Shown: positions 36,595 to 46,114, numbered from the stretch's first letter. The stretch is DNA of 64,000 nucleotides from Streptomonospora litoralis (GCF_004323735.1 NZ_CP036455.1:1111101-1175100); one strand, 5' to 3'. Numbers and translations: made by a program. The notes: a model not told the origin generated them from the letters alone.

Positions 36595-37515
36595 ATGAGC
36601 GACGTCACACAGCAGTTGGTCGACGAGAAGCAGAGGGAGCGGCTGATCCGCAGGTTCGGCACCGGCGCCGCCGACTGGCTGGCCGACCTGCCCGCCCGCG
36701 TCGAGGAGTTGGCCGCACGATGGCGGCTCACCGTCGAGGGGCCGGCGCCGCACGGCCGCACGTCGGTGGTGCTCTTCTGCCGCAGGGCCGACGGTACCCC
36801 GGCGATCCTCAAGATCTCCCCCGATCCCGGACTGGGCACCTCCGAGGCCCGCGTGCTGCGGCTGTGGCAGGAGAGCGGGCGGGTGCCCGCCGTATGGGAG
36901 GTCGACCCCGACCGCGGCGCCGTACTGCTGGAGGCCGTCGGCACCGGCCGCACCGTCGCGCTGGTGGGCGAGGTTCCCGACATGGCCGACATCGCCGCGC
37001 TGATCGCCGACCTGCACGCCGTGGACGTCCCCTGCGACGAGTTGGGTGAGCTGCATCCGCTGGACAGCCGGATGAACTTCATCTTCGACATGTGGGAGCA
37101 CGAGCGCAACAGGGGCCCCGCCGCCGACCTGATCCCCACCTCGGCGCTGCACCGCGGCCACGCCCGCGCCCGCGACCTCTCCAACGCCGAGGAGGGCCTG
37201 GTGCCGCTGCACGGCGACCTGCACCCCGGCAACGTGCTCTACGGCGGCGCCGAGCGGGGTTTCGTCGCGGTCGATCCGCGAGCGTGCGTCGGCGACGGCG
37301 CGGCCGACGCGGTCGACTGGGCGGTGTGGCAGGCCGACAGCCTGGAGGAGGTCGAGCGGCGCGTGGCCGTGCTCTCGGCGGGCATCGGCGTCCCCGGCGA
37401 CCGGCTGCTGGCCTGGTGCCGCGCCTGCGCCCCGCTGTTCGCGGTGGCGGCGGCCAACCGCGGCCGCGCCGATACGCCGCACTTCGCGATGCTGATGCGG
37501 CTGGCGGCGGGCTGA
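36595..37515 (+). CDS. aminoglycoside phosphotransferase family kinase (StrB/APH(6)-like)
   Basis: A 306-residue kinase of the APH fold. ILKISP holds the ATP-binding lysine; the catalytic loop is PLHGDLHPGNVLYGG (Asp of HGD, about residue 208); FVAVDPRA holds the metal-binding Asp. The segment length and order resemble streptomycin 6-kinases and hydroxyurea kinases. Its natural substrate is unknown, and intrinsic streptomycin modification is only a possibility. Start ATG 36595. No partner gene is adjacent. Confidence 0.78.
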   Translation: MSDVTQQLVDEKQRERLIRRFGTGAADWLADLPARVEELAARWRLTVEGPAPHGRTSVVLFCRRADGTPAILKISPDPGLGTSEARVLRLWQESGRVPAVWEVDPDRGAVLLEAVGTGRTVALVGEVPDMADIAALIADLHAVDVPCDELGELHPLDSRMNFIFDMWEHERNRGPAADLIPTSALHRGHARARDLSNAEEGLVPLHGDLHPGNVLYGGAERGFVAVDPRACVGDGAADAVDWAVWQADSLEEVERRVAVLSAGIGVPGDRLLAWCRACAPLFAVAAANRGRADTPHFAMLMRLAAG

Positions 37516-37690
37516 GGCCGCGGGCGCGGCCGGTCGAAGGCGCCCGCGGCGAGGGCATGACGGCCGCGGGGAGCCGCGCGTTCGGCGGGGCGTGGTGCGG
37601 AGTTCAGGCGCGGTGCAGCTTTGCGACGCGTGCGCCGGAGAGGCTTCTGCTCCGTTGGTGTTCGCAACCGCGGAATTCGAAGGAGCCCCG

Positions 37691-38857
37691 ATGCGACGCA
37701 CTGCGACCGCTGCCAGACGCCTGTCCCTCACCGCTCCCGTGCTCGTCCTCGCCCTGGTCGCCGGTGCGGCCCCGGCCGCCGCCGAACGGCATGGCGCCGA
37801 CCACGGCCACGGCCACGGGCACGGCCACGGGAGGGGCCACGGCCACGGAGACGGCCACGAGCGCAGCGGCCCCGACGCCCTCGTCGACACCCCATGGGTG
37901 ATCGCCCACCGCGGCGCGTCGGCCTACCGACCCGAGCACACGCTGTCCGCCTACCGGCTGGCAATCCGCCAACGCGCCGACGTCATCGAGCCCGACCTGG
38001 TGCCCACCTCGGACGGCCATCTCGTCGCCCGCCACGAGAACGAGCTGAGCGGCACCACCGACGTCGCCGACCATCCGGAGTTCGCCGACCGCCGCACCAC
38101 CAAGACCATCGACGGCAACTCCGTCACCGGTTGGTTCTCCGAGGACTTCACCCTCGAAGAGATCAAGACGCTGCGCGCGGTCGAGCGCATCCCCGACATC
38201 CGCCCGCGCAACACCCGCTTCGACGGCAGGTTCGAGATCCCCACCTTCGAGGAGGTCCTCGACACCTGGAAGCGGGGCCGGCGATTCGACCGGGATCTGC
38301 AGCTCATCCCCGAGCTCAAGCACGGCGGGTACTTCGACTCCATCGGCCTGGACACCGAGAAGATGCTCGCCGAGACGCTGCGCGACCACCGCCTCGACGA
38401 CGCGGACTCTCCGGTGATCGTGCAGTCGTTCGAGCCCGAGAGTGCCCGCGAGGTCGACGAGCGCGTCGACACCAGGGTCGTGCAGCTGATCAGCGGCGCC
38501 CAAGAGGAACTCACCACCGGCGAGGGGCTGGACCGGATCGCCGAGTACGCCGACGCCATCGGCCCCAGCCTCACGTGGGTGCTGCCCGTCGGCGAGCACG
38601 GCCGGGCCGGCGATCCCACCGACCTCGTCGCCGACGCCCACGAGCGCGGGCTGCTGGTGACCCCCTACACGCTGCGCAGCGAGAACGCGCACCTGCCCGA
38701 CGGCTACGACCGCGGCGGCGACCCCACCCGGTACGGCGATTTCCTCGCCTACTACGTCGCCGTCTACCGGACCGGCGTCGACGGCGTGTTTAGCGACAAT
38801 CCGGATCACCTGCGCTGGGCCCGCGACCTGCACCTGCGCATCGAGCGCCGCCGCTGA
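37691..38857 (+). CDS. secreted glycerophosphodiester phosphodiesterase with His-Gly repeat
   Basis: A 388-residue exported GDPD-type phosphodiesterase (about 66-380). A signal peptide (1-31) is followed by a 24-residue His-Gly repeat (34-57, nine His). WVIAHRGASAYRPEHT holds the catalytic His73 and metal ligands; EPDLVPTSDGHLVARHE follows. The enzyme hydrolyses glycerophosphodiesters to glycerol-3-phosphate and alcohol, so it may recycle lipid head groups or teichoic-acid fragments outside the membrane. AAGGAG precedes ATG 37691. The repeat may bind metal or simply be a linker. Confidence 0.88.
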   Translation: MRRTATAARRLSLTAPVLVLALVAGAAPAAAERHGADHGHGHGHGHGRGHGHGDGHERSGPDALVDTPWVIAHRGASAYRPEHTLSAYRLAIRQRADVIEPDLVPTSDGHLVARHENELSGTTDVADHPEFADRRTTKTIDGNSVTGWFSEDFTLEEIKTLRAVERIPDIRPRNTRFDGRFEIPTFEEVLDTWKRGRRFDRDLQLIPELKHGGYFDSIGLDTEKMLAETLRDHRLDDADSPVIVQSFEPESAREVDERVDTRVVQLISGAQEELTTGEGLDRIAEYADAIGPSLTWVLPVGEHGRAGDPTDLVADAHERGLLVTPYTLRSENAHLPDGYDRGGDPTRYGDFLAYYVAVYRTGVDGVFSDNPDHLRWARDLHLRIERRR

Positions 38858-38955
38858 CCACCCGCCCGAGGGCGGTCACCGACCACCCCGCCCAGCTCCG
38901 CTCCGCCTTCGCGCGGGGCGGGGCGCAGCGGCGGGTTCCGGGCCGGCCCGCCGGC

Positions 38956-39636
38956 TCACCCCTTCTCGAACCGGTAGCCCATCCCCGCCTCGGTGATGAG
39001 GTACAGCGGGTGCGCGGGGTCGGGTTCGAGCTTGCGGCGCAACTGGGCCATGTACACCCGCAAGTAGTTGGTCTCGCTCTGGTAGTTGGGGCCCCACACG
39101 TCGTGCAGCAGTTGGCGCTGGCTGACCAGGCGACCGGCGTTGCGCGCGAGCACCTCCAGGATGTGCCACTCGGTGGGCGTCAGCCGCACCTCCTCGTCGC
39201 CCCGCGTGACCCGCTTGGCGCCCAAATCGACGGTGAACGCCGAGGTGGTCACCACCGGCGCCTCCTCCACGTGCACCGACCGGCGCTGGGCCGCGCGGAT
39301 GCGGGCCATCAGCTCGTCCATGCCGAACGGCTTGGTGACGTAGTCGTCGGCGCCGGCGTCCAGGGAGCGCACCTTCTCGCTGGCGGAGTGGCGCGCCGAC
39401 AACACGATGATCGGCACCGAGGTCCACCCGCGCAGCCCTTCGATGACCTCGCCCCCCTCCATGTCGGGCAGGCCCAGGTCCAGAAGCACCACGTCCGGCT
39501 GGTGCTTGGCTGCCGCCCGCAGCGCCGTGGCGCCGTCGAAGGCGGTGTCGACCTCGTAGCCGCGCGCACGCAGGTTGATCCGCATGGCGCGGATGATCTG
39601 CGCGTCGTCGTCGACGACCAGGATGCGCATCGTCAT
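38956..39636 (-). CDS. kdpE: KdpE-type response regulator
   Basis: A 226-residue OmpR-class regulator: receiver domain 1-120 with phospho-accepting Asp53 (VVLLDLGLPD), Lys in YVTKPFG; winged-helix DNA-binding domain 130-226 (LTPTEWHILEVL, VWGPNYQSETNYLRVYMAQL). High similarity to KdpE, the potassium-responsive regulator of the Kdp-ATPase. Its ATG overlaps the kdpD stop by four bases (39633-39636). In this window it lacks its usual kdpFABC target operon. Confidence 0.9.
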   Translation of the reverse strand: MTMRILVVDDDAQIIRAMRINLRARGYEVDTAFDGATALRAAAKHQPDVVLLDLGLPDMEGGEVIEGLRGWTSVPIIVLSARHSASEKVRSLDAGADDYVTKPFGMDELMARIRAAQRRSVHVEEAPVVTTSAFTVDLGAKRVTRGDEEVRLTPTEWHILEVLARNAGRLVSQRQLLHDVWGPNYQSETNYLRVYMAQLRRKLEPDPAHPLYLITEAGMGYRFEKG

Positions 39637-42251
39637 ACCTCGGTTCCGGGGGTGGAGCCGCCCGCATCGCCTGAGGAGCCGGCGGCCGGCTCCCGCTCGG
39701 CGGCCGCCGCCGGCGGCGGGACGGCGGAACCGCGGGCGAGGTCGGCCGTGGTGCTGTGCAGCGTGAACACCATGGTCAGGCCGCCGCCCGGGGTGTCCTC
39801 CGCGGTCAGAGTACCGTCCATCGCCTCGGTGAACCCGCGCGCCACGGCCAGTCCGAGCCCGATTCCGGTGCCGCGCGGCGCGTCGCCGAGGCGCTGGAAC
39901 GCCTCGAAGATCCGCTCCTTGTGCTCGTCGGCGACCCCGGGGCCGTGGTCGGCGACCCGCAGTTCGACGGTGTCGCCCAGGGAGCTGGCCGAGAGTCGGA
40001 TGGGCGGCCGGTCGGGCGGGTTGTGCCGAGCCGCGTTCTGCACGACGTTGGCCACAGCGCGCTCCAGCAGCCCGGCGTCGGCGCGCACCCGCGGCAGGTT
40101 GTCGGGGACGTCCACGCCCACCGTGTCCGACGGGATCCCGATCAGCGTGGCCGGGACGACCTCCTCCAGGCCGACGGCGCGGAGCTTGGGCTGGACGGTG
40201 TCGGTCTGCAGGCGGCTCATGTCCAGCAGGTTGTCGACCAGGCTGTTCAGCCGGTCGGTGGACTCCTCGATGTTCTCCAGCAGTTCGGCGCGGTCCTCCT
40301 CGACCAGTTCGATGTCCAGCGAGCGCAGACTGGAGACGCTCGCCTTGATCGAGGTCAGCGGGGTCCGCAGGTCGTGGGAGACGGCTGCCAGCAGCGCCGT
40401 GCGGATCTTGTTGCGGGCGGCCTGGCGCTTGGCCTCGGCGGCGTCCTGCGCCAGGCGCTGGCGCTCCAGCGCGATGCCGATGTGGGTGGCGAAGGCGCTG
40501 AGGATGCGGCGGTCGGCCGCAGGAAGGACGTGCCCGCGCAGCGCCAGCGCCAGCGAGTCGGACACCGAGACCAGTGCGTCGGCCTGGTCGGGGGAGGTGC
40601 AGGGAGCCTCGCCCACGCACTCCAGCCGGGTCCAGTCGCCGTCGTCCTCCTGGCGCAGCAGCGCGACGGAGCGCTGCCCGAAGGTCTCGCGGATGCGCCG
40701 CAGCAGGGCCGGCAGGGGCTCCTGGCCGTCGATGACGCTGCTGGCGAGCAGGCTGAGCGTGCTGGCCTCGGCTTTGGACCGGCTGGCCTGCAGCGCGCGG
40801 CGCTTGGCCAGGTCGACCACGAACGCCACCAGTACCCCGACCAGCACGAACATCGCCAGCGCGAGGCCGTTGTCCGGCCGCTCGATGGCCAGCCCGTACA
40901 GCGGCGGGGTGAACAGCAGGTCCAGTAACAGGGTGCTCCACACCGCGCAGACCAGGGCGGGCCACAGGCCGCCGACCATCGCGGCGGCGAGCGTGCCGAC
41001 CAGGAACAGCAGCACGTGCGTGGTCAGGCCGGCGCCCTCGGTCGCCGGCAGGTGCAGCGCGCCGGCCAGCAGCAGGGGGCCGAGCAGACCGATGACCCAG
41101 CCCCACGCGTGCCGCGTCCGGCCCAGGCTCCCGGCCAGTGGCGGCAGCAGGTTGCGGCCGCGCCCGACTTCTTCGTGGGTGACGATGTGCACGTCGATGT
41201 CGCCGGATTCGCGCGCCACGGTCGCCCCGACACCGGGGCCGAGGATGTACTGCCAGGCGCGCCTGCGCGAGGACCCCAGCACGATCTGGGTGGCGTTGAC
41301 GCCGCGGGCGAACTCCAGCAGCGCGGTGGGGATGTCGTCGCCGATGACCTGGTGGTAGGTGCCGCCCAGCTCGGCGAGCAGTTGCCGCTGCTCGGTGATG
41401 ACGTCGGGCAGCGGATGGGCCAGTCCGTCGCTGGCGACGACGTGTACCGCCATCAGATGGCTGGGCTGGGGCTGGCCGCCGCGCGATCGGGCGGCCACCC
41501 GCGCGGCCCGGCGGATCAGGGTCTCGCCCTCGGGGCCGCCGGTCAGCGCCACGACCACCCGCTCGCGGGCCTCCCAGGTCTGGCGGATCTTGTGCTCGCC
41601 GCGGTAGAGGGTGAGCCCTTCGTCGACGCGGTCGGCGACCCAGAGCAGGGCGAGTTCGCGCAGCGCGGTGAGGTTGCCTTCGCGGAAGTAGCTGGACAGC
41701 GCCGCGTCGATCTTCTCGGCCGAGTAGATGTTGCCGTGCGACATCCGCCGCCGCAGCGCATGGGGCGACATGTCGCACAGTTCGATCTGGTCGGCGCGCC
41801 GCACGATCTCGTCGGGGATGGTCTCGTGCTGGCGGACCCCGGTGATCTGCCGCACGACGTCGTTGAGCGACTCCACGTGCTGGATGTTCAGCGTGGTGAT
41901 GACGTCGATGCCGGCGTTGAGCAGTTCGTCGACGTCCTGCCACCGCTTGGCGTTGCGGGTGCCCGGCGCGTTCGTGTGTGCGAGGTCGTCGACGACCGCG
42001 ACGCGCGGTGCGCGCCGCAGGACATCGTCGAGGTCGAGTTCGCCCGGCGCGCCGTCGTGCTGCGCCGGTCGGGGCAGCTGCTCCAGCCCGTCGAGCAGTT
42101 CCGCGGTGCGCGGGCGGTCGCGGGTCTCGACGAGTCCGACCACGACGTCGGTGCCGCGCTCGCGGCGCCGGTGCGCCTCGCTCAGCGCGGCGAAGGTCTT
42201 GCCGACGCCGGGAGCGGCGCCCAGATAGATGCGGAGCTTGCCACGTGCCAC
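39633..42251 (-). CDS. kdpD: KdpD-type potassium/osmotic sensor histidine kinase
   Basis: An 872-residue kinase with all KdpD parts: cytoplasmic N-domain (LRIYLGAAPGVGKTF at about 8, then TLNIQHVESLNDVV), a USP-like domain (about 230-360), four membrane helices (DUF4118, about 390-490), a GAF-like region (530-650), HisKA (AAVSHDLRTPLTSIKAS) and HATPase_c (NVVQNAARHNPP, GPGVADEHKERIFEAFQR). GTG 42251 is taken as start; GGAGAA lies just before it. It is followed by kdpE with four-base overlap. The C-terminal 30 residues are a Pro/Ala/Glu tail. Confidence 0.92.
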   Translation of the reverse strand: MARGKLRIYLGAAPGVGKTFAALSEAHRRRERGTDVVVGLVETRDRPRTAELLDGLEQLPRPAQHDGAPGELDLDDVLRRAPRVAVVDDLAHTNAPGTRNAKRWQDVDELLNAGIDVITTLNIQHVESLNDVVRQITGVRQHETIPDEIVRRADQIELCDMSPHALRRRMSHGNIYSAEKIDAALSSYFREGNLTALRELALLWVADRVDEGLTLYRGEHKIRQTWEARERVVVALTGGPEGETLIRRAARVAARSRGGQPQPSHLMAVHVVASDGLAHPLPDVITEQRQLLAELGGTYHQVIGDDIPTALLEFARGVNATQIVLGSSRRRAWQYILGPGVGATVARESGDIDVHIVTHEEVGRGRNLLPPLAGSLGRTRHAWGWVIGLLGPLLLAGALHLPATEGAGLTTHVLLFLVGTLAAAMVGGLWPALVCAVWSTLLLDLLFTPPLYGLAIERPDNGLALAMFVLVGVLVAFVVDLAKRRALQASRSKAEASTLSLLASSVIDGQEPLPALLRRIRETFGQRSVALLRQEDDGDWTRLECVGEAPCTSPDQADALVSVSDSLALALRGHVLPAADRRILSAFATHIGIALERQRLAQDAAEAKRQAARNKIRTALLAAVSHDLRTPLTSIKASVSSLRSLDIELVEEDRAELLENIEESTDRLNSLVDNLLDMSRLQTDTVQPKLRAVGLEEVVPATLIGIPSDTVGVDVPDNLPRVRADAGLLERAVANVVQNAARHNPPDRPPIRLSASSLGDTVELRVADHGPGVADEHKERIFEAFQRLGDAPRGTGIGLGLAVARGFTEAMDGTLTAEDTPGGGLTMVFTLHSTTADLARGSAVPPPAAAAEREPAAGSSGDAGGSTPGTEV

Positions 42252-42417
42252 TTCTCCATTGTGGGCGAATACGCCGGGTGAGCGAAGCGCGCAGGGCCGG
42301 TGAACAGTGGGTTTACCCGTGATTCTGCGATGTCGAGGACGGGAAGGTCGAAACAGGACGAACGGAGCGGCCTTCCTCCCCTGGCCGCCCACCCCCTTCC
42401 CGCCGTCAGGAGACGCC

Positions 42418-43308
42418 GTGGCCCGACAGCGCCCTCACCCCCCGACCGAGCCGAGCGGCGGCTCCGGGTCCTCCGCGGGCGACGCGGAGTTCCCCGGCCC
42501 GCCCGGTGGGCCGCTGCCCCCGCGCCATGCCGGTGGCGGGCCGCCCGGTGCCTCCAGTGCCTGGGGCGGCGCGGCGGCCGACGCTCCCGCGGCGGCGGCT
42601 CCGCCCTCGTTTCAGCGCCGCAACCGGTGGATCGGCGGCGCCGTGGCCGGTGTGGCCGCGGTGGGCGTCACCGCGGCCTTCGTGTGGGCGGCGCTGGACG
42701 AGGGGCCGCCGTACGCCGATCTGGCGGCGTGCGAGAAGCTGCTGCCCCGCGAGGCAGTCGACGGCATTCCCGGGCTGGAGGGGGCCGCCGTCGACGGCAG
42801 CGAGATGACTCGAGGCGAGACCTACAGCGATCGGATCGTCGAGCAGGTCGAGTGCTGGACGGGCGCCGACGACGACCGGTCGACCGTTGTGACGACGATC
42901 AGCATGCGCCGCTACGCGCCCCAGGCCGCGCAGGACGACTACGCCCCGCTGCGGCGCGCACTCGACCGCGAACGCGGGGAATTGTCGGGCGGTGTGGAGA
43001 TCGGCTCCTCGGGTCGGCGGGACGACGCCTACTACGGCTCGGCGGCCGCCGACGTCGCAGTGCGACCGCTGGACGCCGGCGACGACGGTTTCACCGTCTC
43101 CTACACCGACGCCGACCTCGGAGGCATGAGCCGGATCTACGGCGATATGGAGCACTGGGCCGTCGCCCAGTTCCGCGACCGCAACCTCGTCGTGCAGGTC
43201 CTCCACCAGGGAACGGCGGATATGAGCGCTGCGGAGCGGACGCGGGCGGTCGCCGATCTGGCTCGGTTGGTCGAGCGGCGCACGGCCGAGACCGCCGCGA
43301 CCGTGTAG
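42418..43308 (+). CDS. hypothetical single-pass membrane protein, Pro-rich N-terminus
   Basis: A 296-residue protein: disordered Pro/Gly/Ala-rich cytoplasmic N-terminus (1-70), one membrane helix (about 76-95, GGAVAGVAAVGVTAAFVWAA) and an exported domain of about 195 residues with two cysteines (AACEKLL, VECWTG) that could form a disulphide. This layout is common for actinobacterial DUF3558-like or other envelope proteins, but I do not recognise the family. AGGAG precedes GTG 42418. It is divergent from kdpD. Confidence 0.7.
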   Translation: MARQRPHPPTEPSGGSGSSAGDAEFPGPPGGPLPPRHAGGGPPGASSAWGGAAADAPAAAAPPSFQRRNRWIGGAVAGVAAVGVTAAFVWAALDEGPPYADLAACEKLLPREAVDGIPGLEGAAVDGSEMTRGETYSDRIVEQVECWTGADDDRSTVVTTISMRRYAPQAAQDDYAPLRRALDRERGELSGGVEIGSSGRRDDAYYGSAAADVAVRPLDAGDDGFTVSYTDADLGGMSRIYGDMEHWAVAQFRDRNLVVQVLHQGTADMSAAERTRAVADLARLVERRTAETAATV

Positions 43309-43329
43309 CCGGCACGGGCGGTGCATCGC

Positions 43330-43363
43330 GGGCCGGTGCCGTCTCGGGGTGCGGCACCGGCCC
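43330..43363. terminator. bidirectional terminator hairpin
   Basis: GGGCCGGTGCCG (43330-43341) pairs perfectly with CGGCACCGGCCC (43352-43363) between the convergent ends at 43308 and 43375. Confidence 0.75.
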
Positions 43364-43374
43364 GAGGCGCCATC

Positions 43375-44331
43375 CTATCGAGTGACATCCAGCGCGAGCT
43401 TGCCCCGGGTGGCGCGCGAGCGCAGGTCCTCGTGCGCCCGGCGGGCCTGCTCCAGCGGGTACTCGCCGCCGAGCACCGCGCGCAGCCGTTCGGAGCGCAC
43501 CAACTCGAACATCTCCGCCATCGCCGTGCCCACGACATCGCCGGGCAGCATGAAGGCGTGCGGCAGCCACATGCCGCTCACCGTCGCCGAGTGGCGCATC
43601 AGGTTGGGCAGTTGCACCGGCTTGGGCGCCTCGCGCGAAGCCATGCCGTAGAAGGCGAGCCGGCCGAAGGGCGCGAGCGCGCGCAGGCTCTCGTCGGTAA
43701 CGCGGCCGCCGGTCATGTCCAGTACCGCGTCGACCCGCCGGCCCTCGTTGGCGTCGACGAGCGCCGCCGTCATGTCCTCGCTCCGGGAGTCCACCGCGAC
43801 GTCGGCCCCCAGTTCCAGGGCGGTCTCGCGCTTGTCCGGGCTGCCGGCGGTGGCGATCACCCGTCCGGCGCCGAACGCCTTGGCCAACTGGACCGCAAGC
43901 GAACCCACGCCTCCGGCTCCCGCGTGCACGACGACCGATTCTCCTTGGGCCAGGTGGACGTTGCGCCGCAGCAGCACCCAGGCGGTGGCGCCCTGGATGA
44001 TCAGCGCCAGCGCGGTGGCGTCGTCGACGCCGTCGGGGATGTCGAAGGCCGTGTTCGGATCGGCCACGGCGCGTTCGGCGTAGCCGCCGCTGTCGACCAT
44101 CGCCACCACGCGCCTGCCGTCGGCGGTGCGGCCGGCGACCTCACTGCCGGGCACCAGCGGCAGCGAGGTGCTGGAGAGGTAGGTGTCCTCGACCCGGTGC
44201 GTGTCGGCGTAGTTGACGCCGGCGCGCTCGACCTCGATGAGAAGGTCCCGTGGACCCGGCACCGGATCGGGGACCTCGGCGGTCTGCAGGACCTCGGGGC
44301 CGCCGAACTCGGTGATCTGGATGGCTCGCAT
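43375..44331 (-). CDS. zinc-free NADPH:quinone oxidoreductase (MDR family)
   Basis: A 318-residue medium-chain dehydrogenase/reductase. MRAIQITEFGGPEVLQ is the family N-terminus; VVVHAGAGGVGSLAVQLAK is the NADPH-binding loop; DMTGG follows. No structural-zinc cysteine cluster is present, as in QOR-type quinone reductases. It probably reduces quinones or enals by NADPH. ATG 44331 is chosen on the family start; a TTG at 44349 is a longer alternative. The next upstream gene, also on the minus strand, ends 135 bases away. Confidence 0.85.
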   Translation of the reverse strand: MRAIQITEFGGPEVLQTAEVPDPVPGPRDLLIEVERAGVNYADTHRVEDTYLSSTSLPLVPGSEVAGRTADGRRVVAMVDSGGYAERAVADPNTAFDIPDGVDDATALALIIQGATAWVLLRRNVHLAQGESVVVHAGAGGVGSLAVQLAKAFGAGRVIATAGSPDKRETALELGADVAVDSRSEDMTAALVDANEGRRVDAVLDMTGGRVTDESLRALAPFGRLAFYGMASREAPKPVQLPNLMRHSATVSGMWLPHAFMLPGDVVGTAMAEMFELVRSERLRAVLGGEYPLEQARRAHEDLRSRATRGKLALDVTR

Positions 44332-44466
44332 AGGGGTGGTGTCTCCCAACGTGGGCTTTCGGGCGAGGCGGAACCCCGCCGCAGACCGACCGGATGGTAT
44401 GCGTCGAGCGTAGTGCTCCGAGCGGTCGTGCGTCGGCGCGGGGCGGCGGCGTGTCGGATTGCCGTC

Positions 44467-45294
44467 CTACTCGGCGGTTCCCAGGCCGGGAAACTCCGGG
44501 TGCCGCTTCTCCAGATAGCTGCCCACACCCTCGGCGAAGTCGGCCGAGGTGAACGACTCCGCCATCAGCTCCGCCGCTTCGTCGGCCGCGGCGGCGAACC
44601 CGCCGGTCTGGGCGCGCTGCACCTGCCGCTTGATCGTCGCCATCGAGGTCGGCGAACACAGTTCGGCCAGTGTCCGGGCATAGCCGAGCGCCTCGGGCAG
44701 GACCTCCTCGCGCGGTACGGCGAAATCCACCAGCCCCATGCGCTGCGCCTCCGCGCCCAAAACCACGCGCGCGGACAGCAGCAGGTCCATCGCGCGCCCG
44801 TGGCCCACCAGCCGGGGTAACTGCCAGGCCGCGCCGTACTCGGCCACCAGGCCCCGCCGGCTGAAGGAGGTGGTGAGCTTGGCGTCCTCGGCGGCGAAGC
44901 GGACGTCGGCGAACAGCGCCAGGACCAGCCCGACCCCCGCGGCCGGGCCGTTGATCGCGGCGATCACCGGTTTGCGCAGTTCGGCGGGTGCGGCCAGGGT
45001 GCGCCCGTCGACCTGCACTTGGGCCTCGCCGAGCCCGCTGAGCAGGGCCATGTCGGCGCCCGCGCAGAAGGCCCGCCCGGAACCGGTGAGGACGATCGCC
45101 CGCACCTCGGGGTCGGCGTCGGCCGCGCGCAGCCGCGCGAGCAGCAGGTCGGCCATCTCGCGGGTCCAGGCGTTGAGGTGGTCGGGGCGGTTGAGCGTCA
45201 GCCGCAGCACGCCGCCGTCGCGCTCGGCGAGCACGCAGGAGCCGGGGGCCTCGCCGTCGGGGGGTGTGGGAGTGTTCACCGTGCTTTCGGGCAT
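44467..45294 (-). CDS. enoyl-CoA hydratase/isomerase family protein
   Basis: A 275-residue crotonase-fold enzyme. The oxyanion hole is formed by GSGRAFCAGADM (residues 71-82) and AAINGPAAGVGLVLAL. The acid/base region reads LTTSFSRRGLVAEYGAAW, so the glutamate of LVAEYG is the likely single catalytic acid. That is nearer to isomerases and PaaG-like hydratases than to double-Glu hydratases. It acts on CoA thioesters in fatty-acid or aromatic breakdown. GGAG precedes ATG 45294. The next minus-strand gene (quinone reductase) may be co-transcribed. Confidence 0.85.
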   Translation of the reverse strand: MPESTVNTPTPPDGEAPGSCVLAERDGGVLRLTLNRPDHLNAWTREMADLLLARLRAADADPEVRAIVLTGSGRAFCAGADMALLSGLGEAQVQVDGRTLAAPAELRKPVIAAINGPAAGVGLVLALFADVRFAAEDAKLTTSFSRRGLVAEYGAAWQLPRLVGHGRAMDLLLSARVVLGAEAQRMGLVDFAVPREEVLPEALGYARTLAELCSPTSMATIKRQVQRAQTGGFAAAADEAAELMAESFTSADFAEGVGSYLEKRHPEFPGLGTAE

Positions 45295-45497
45295 TGCGGA
45301 CTCCGATCCTCCCGTTCGTCGGTGCGCTCGCCGCCTGTGGCCGGCGCTCTCCGCCGGGGCAGGACGCGGCGCGCCGATACTACGCGGAGTGAAACAAAGG
45401 TCCCGCACTCCCGCAAGACGGACAAGTCGGGTAGGTTCCCGTTGGGTTTCTTTGGTACCGGCCGGGCGGTCGACGTACACGGTGAGGGAGCCGTCCC

Positions 45498-46079
45498 GTG
45501 GCAACAGCGCGCACACGGATCTACACCGACGACATGCGCCTCTTCTGGCAGCAGTTGGGCAAGGTGGCGCTCGGCGGAGCCACTCTGTTCGGCGGTTGCG
45601 CTCTGTGGGGGATCCGGGACGCGGTGCTGTGGGCCAGTGCGGCGGTCGCCGTCGCCAGCATGGCCGCGATGGTGCTGCTGGCGTGGCGCACCCGCGTGCC
45701 CTACGGCCGCGTGCGCTTCGTGCTGGACGGCGGGCGGCTGCACTACCGGCGGTGCCGCGGGCGCCGGACCGAGAGCCGGGACTACGACCTCTGCGAGATC
45801 GCCAGCGTGCAGTTGCGCATGCACGTCGGCAGCGCGCAGTCGCTGGAGTTCGGCTTCGACAGCCACGGCCTGCCCGAGCTGCGGATCGAGACCCTCAGCG
45901 GGGAGTCCGACAGCTACCAGATCGTCGCGCTGGACCTGGAAGGCTGCGAGGAGTTCCGCAGCTTCGTCACCCACGTCTGCACGAGCGCGGGCATGGAGAA
46001 GCGCAGGCAGCAGGCGAGCGTCCCCGTAACCGTCGTCGACCGCTGGGACAAACCCACCGCCCTGCCGCGGGCGGCCTGA
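45498..46079 (+). CDS. hypothetical membrane-anchored protein
   Basis: A 193-residue protein with two adjacent hydrophobic helices near the N-terminus (about 20-41 and 46-63), followed by a basic turn and a soluble beta-rich domain (RVRFVLDGGRLHYR, CEIASVQLRMHVG, LEFGFDSHGL) that resembles a PH-like or bPH2 fold. No family is recognised with certainty. GTG 45498 follows GGGAG at seven bases. It is transcribed divergently from the enoyl-CoA hydratase. Confidence 0.68.
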   Translation: MATARTRIYTDDMRLFWQQLGKVALGGATLFGGCALWGIRDAVLWASAAVAVASMAAMVLLAWRTRVPYGRVRFVLDGGRLHYRRCRGRRTESRDYDLCEIASVQLRMHVGSAQSLEFGFDSHGLPELRIETLSGESDSYQIVALDLEGCEEFRSFVTHVCTSAGMEKRRQQASVPVTVVDRWDKPTALPRAA

Positions 46080-46114
46080 GACCGCGCCGCGCGGCCGCGC
46101 CCGGCCCGCCGAAC

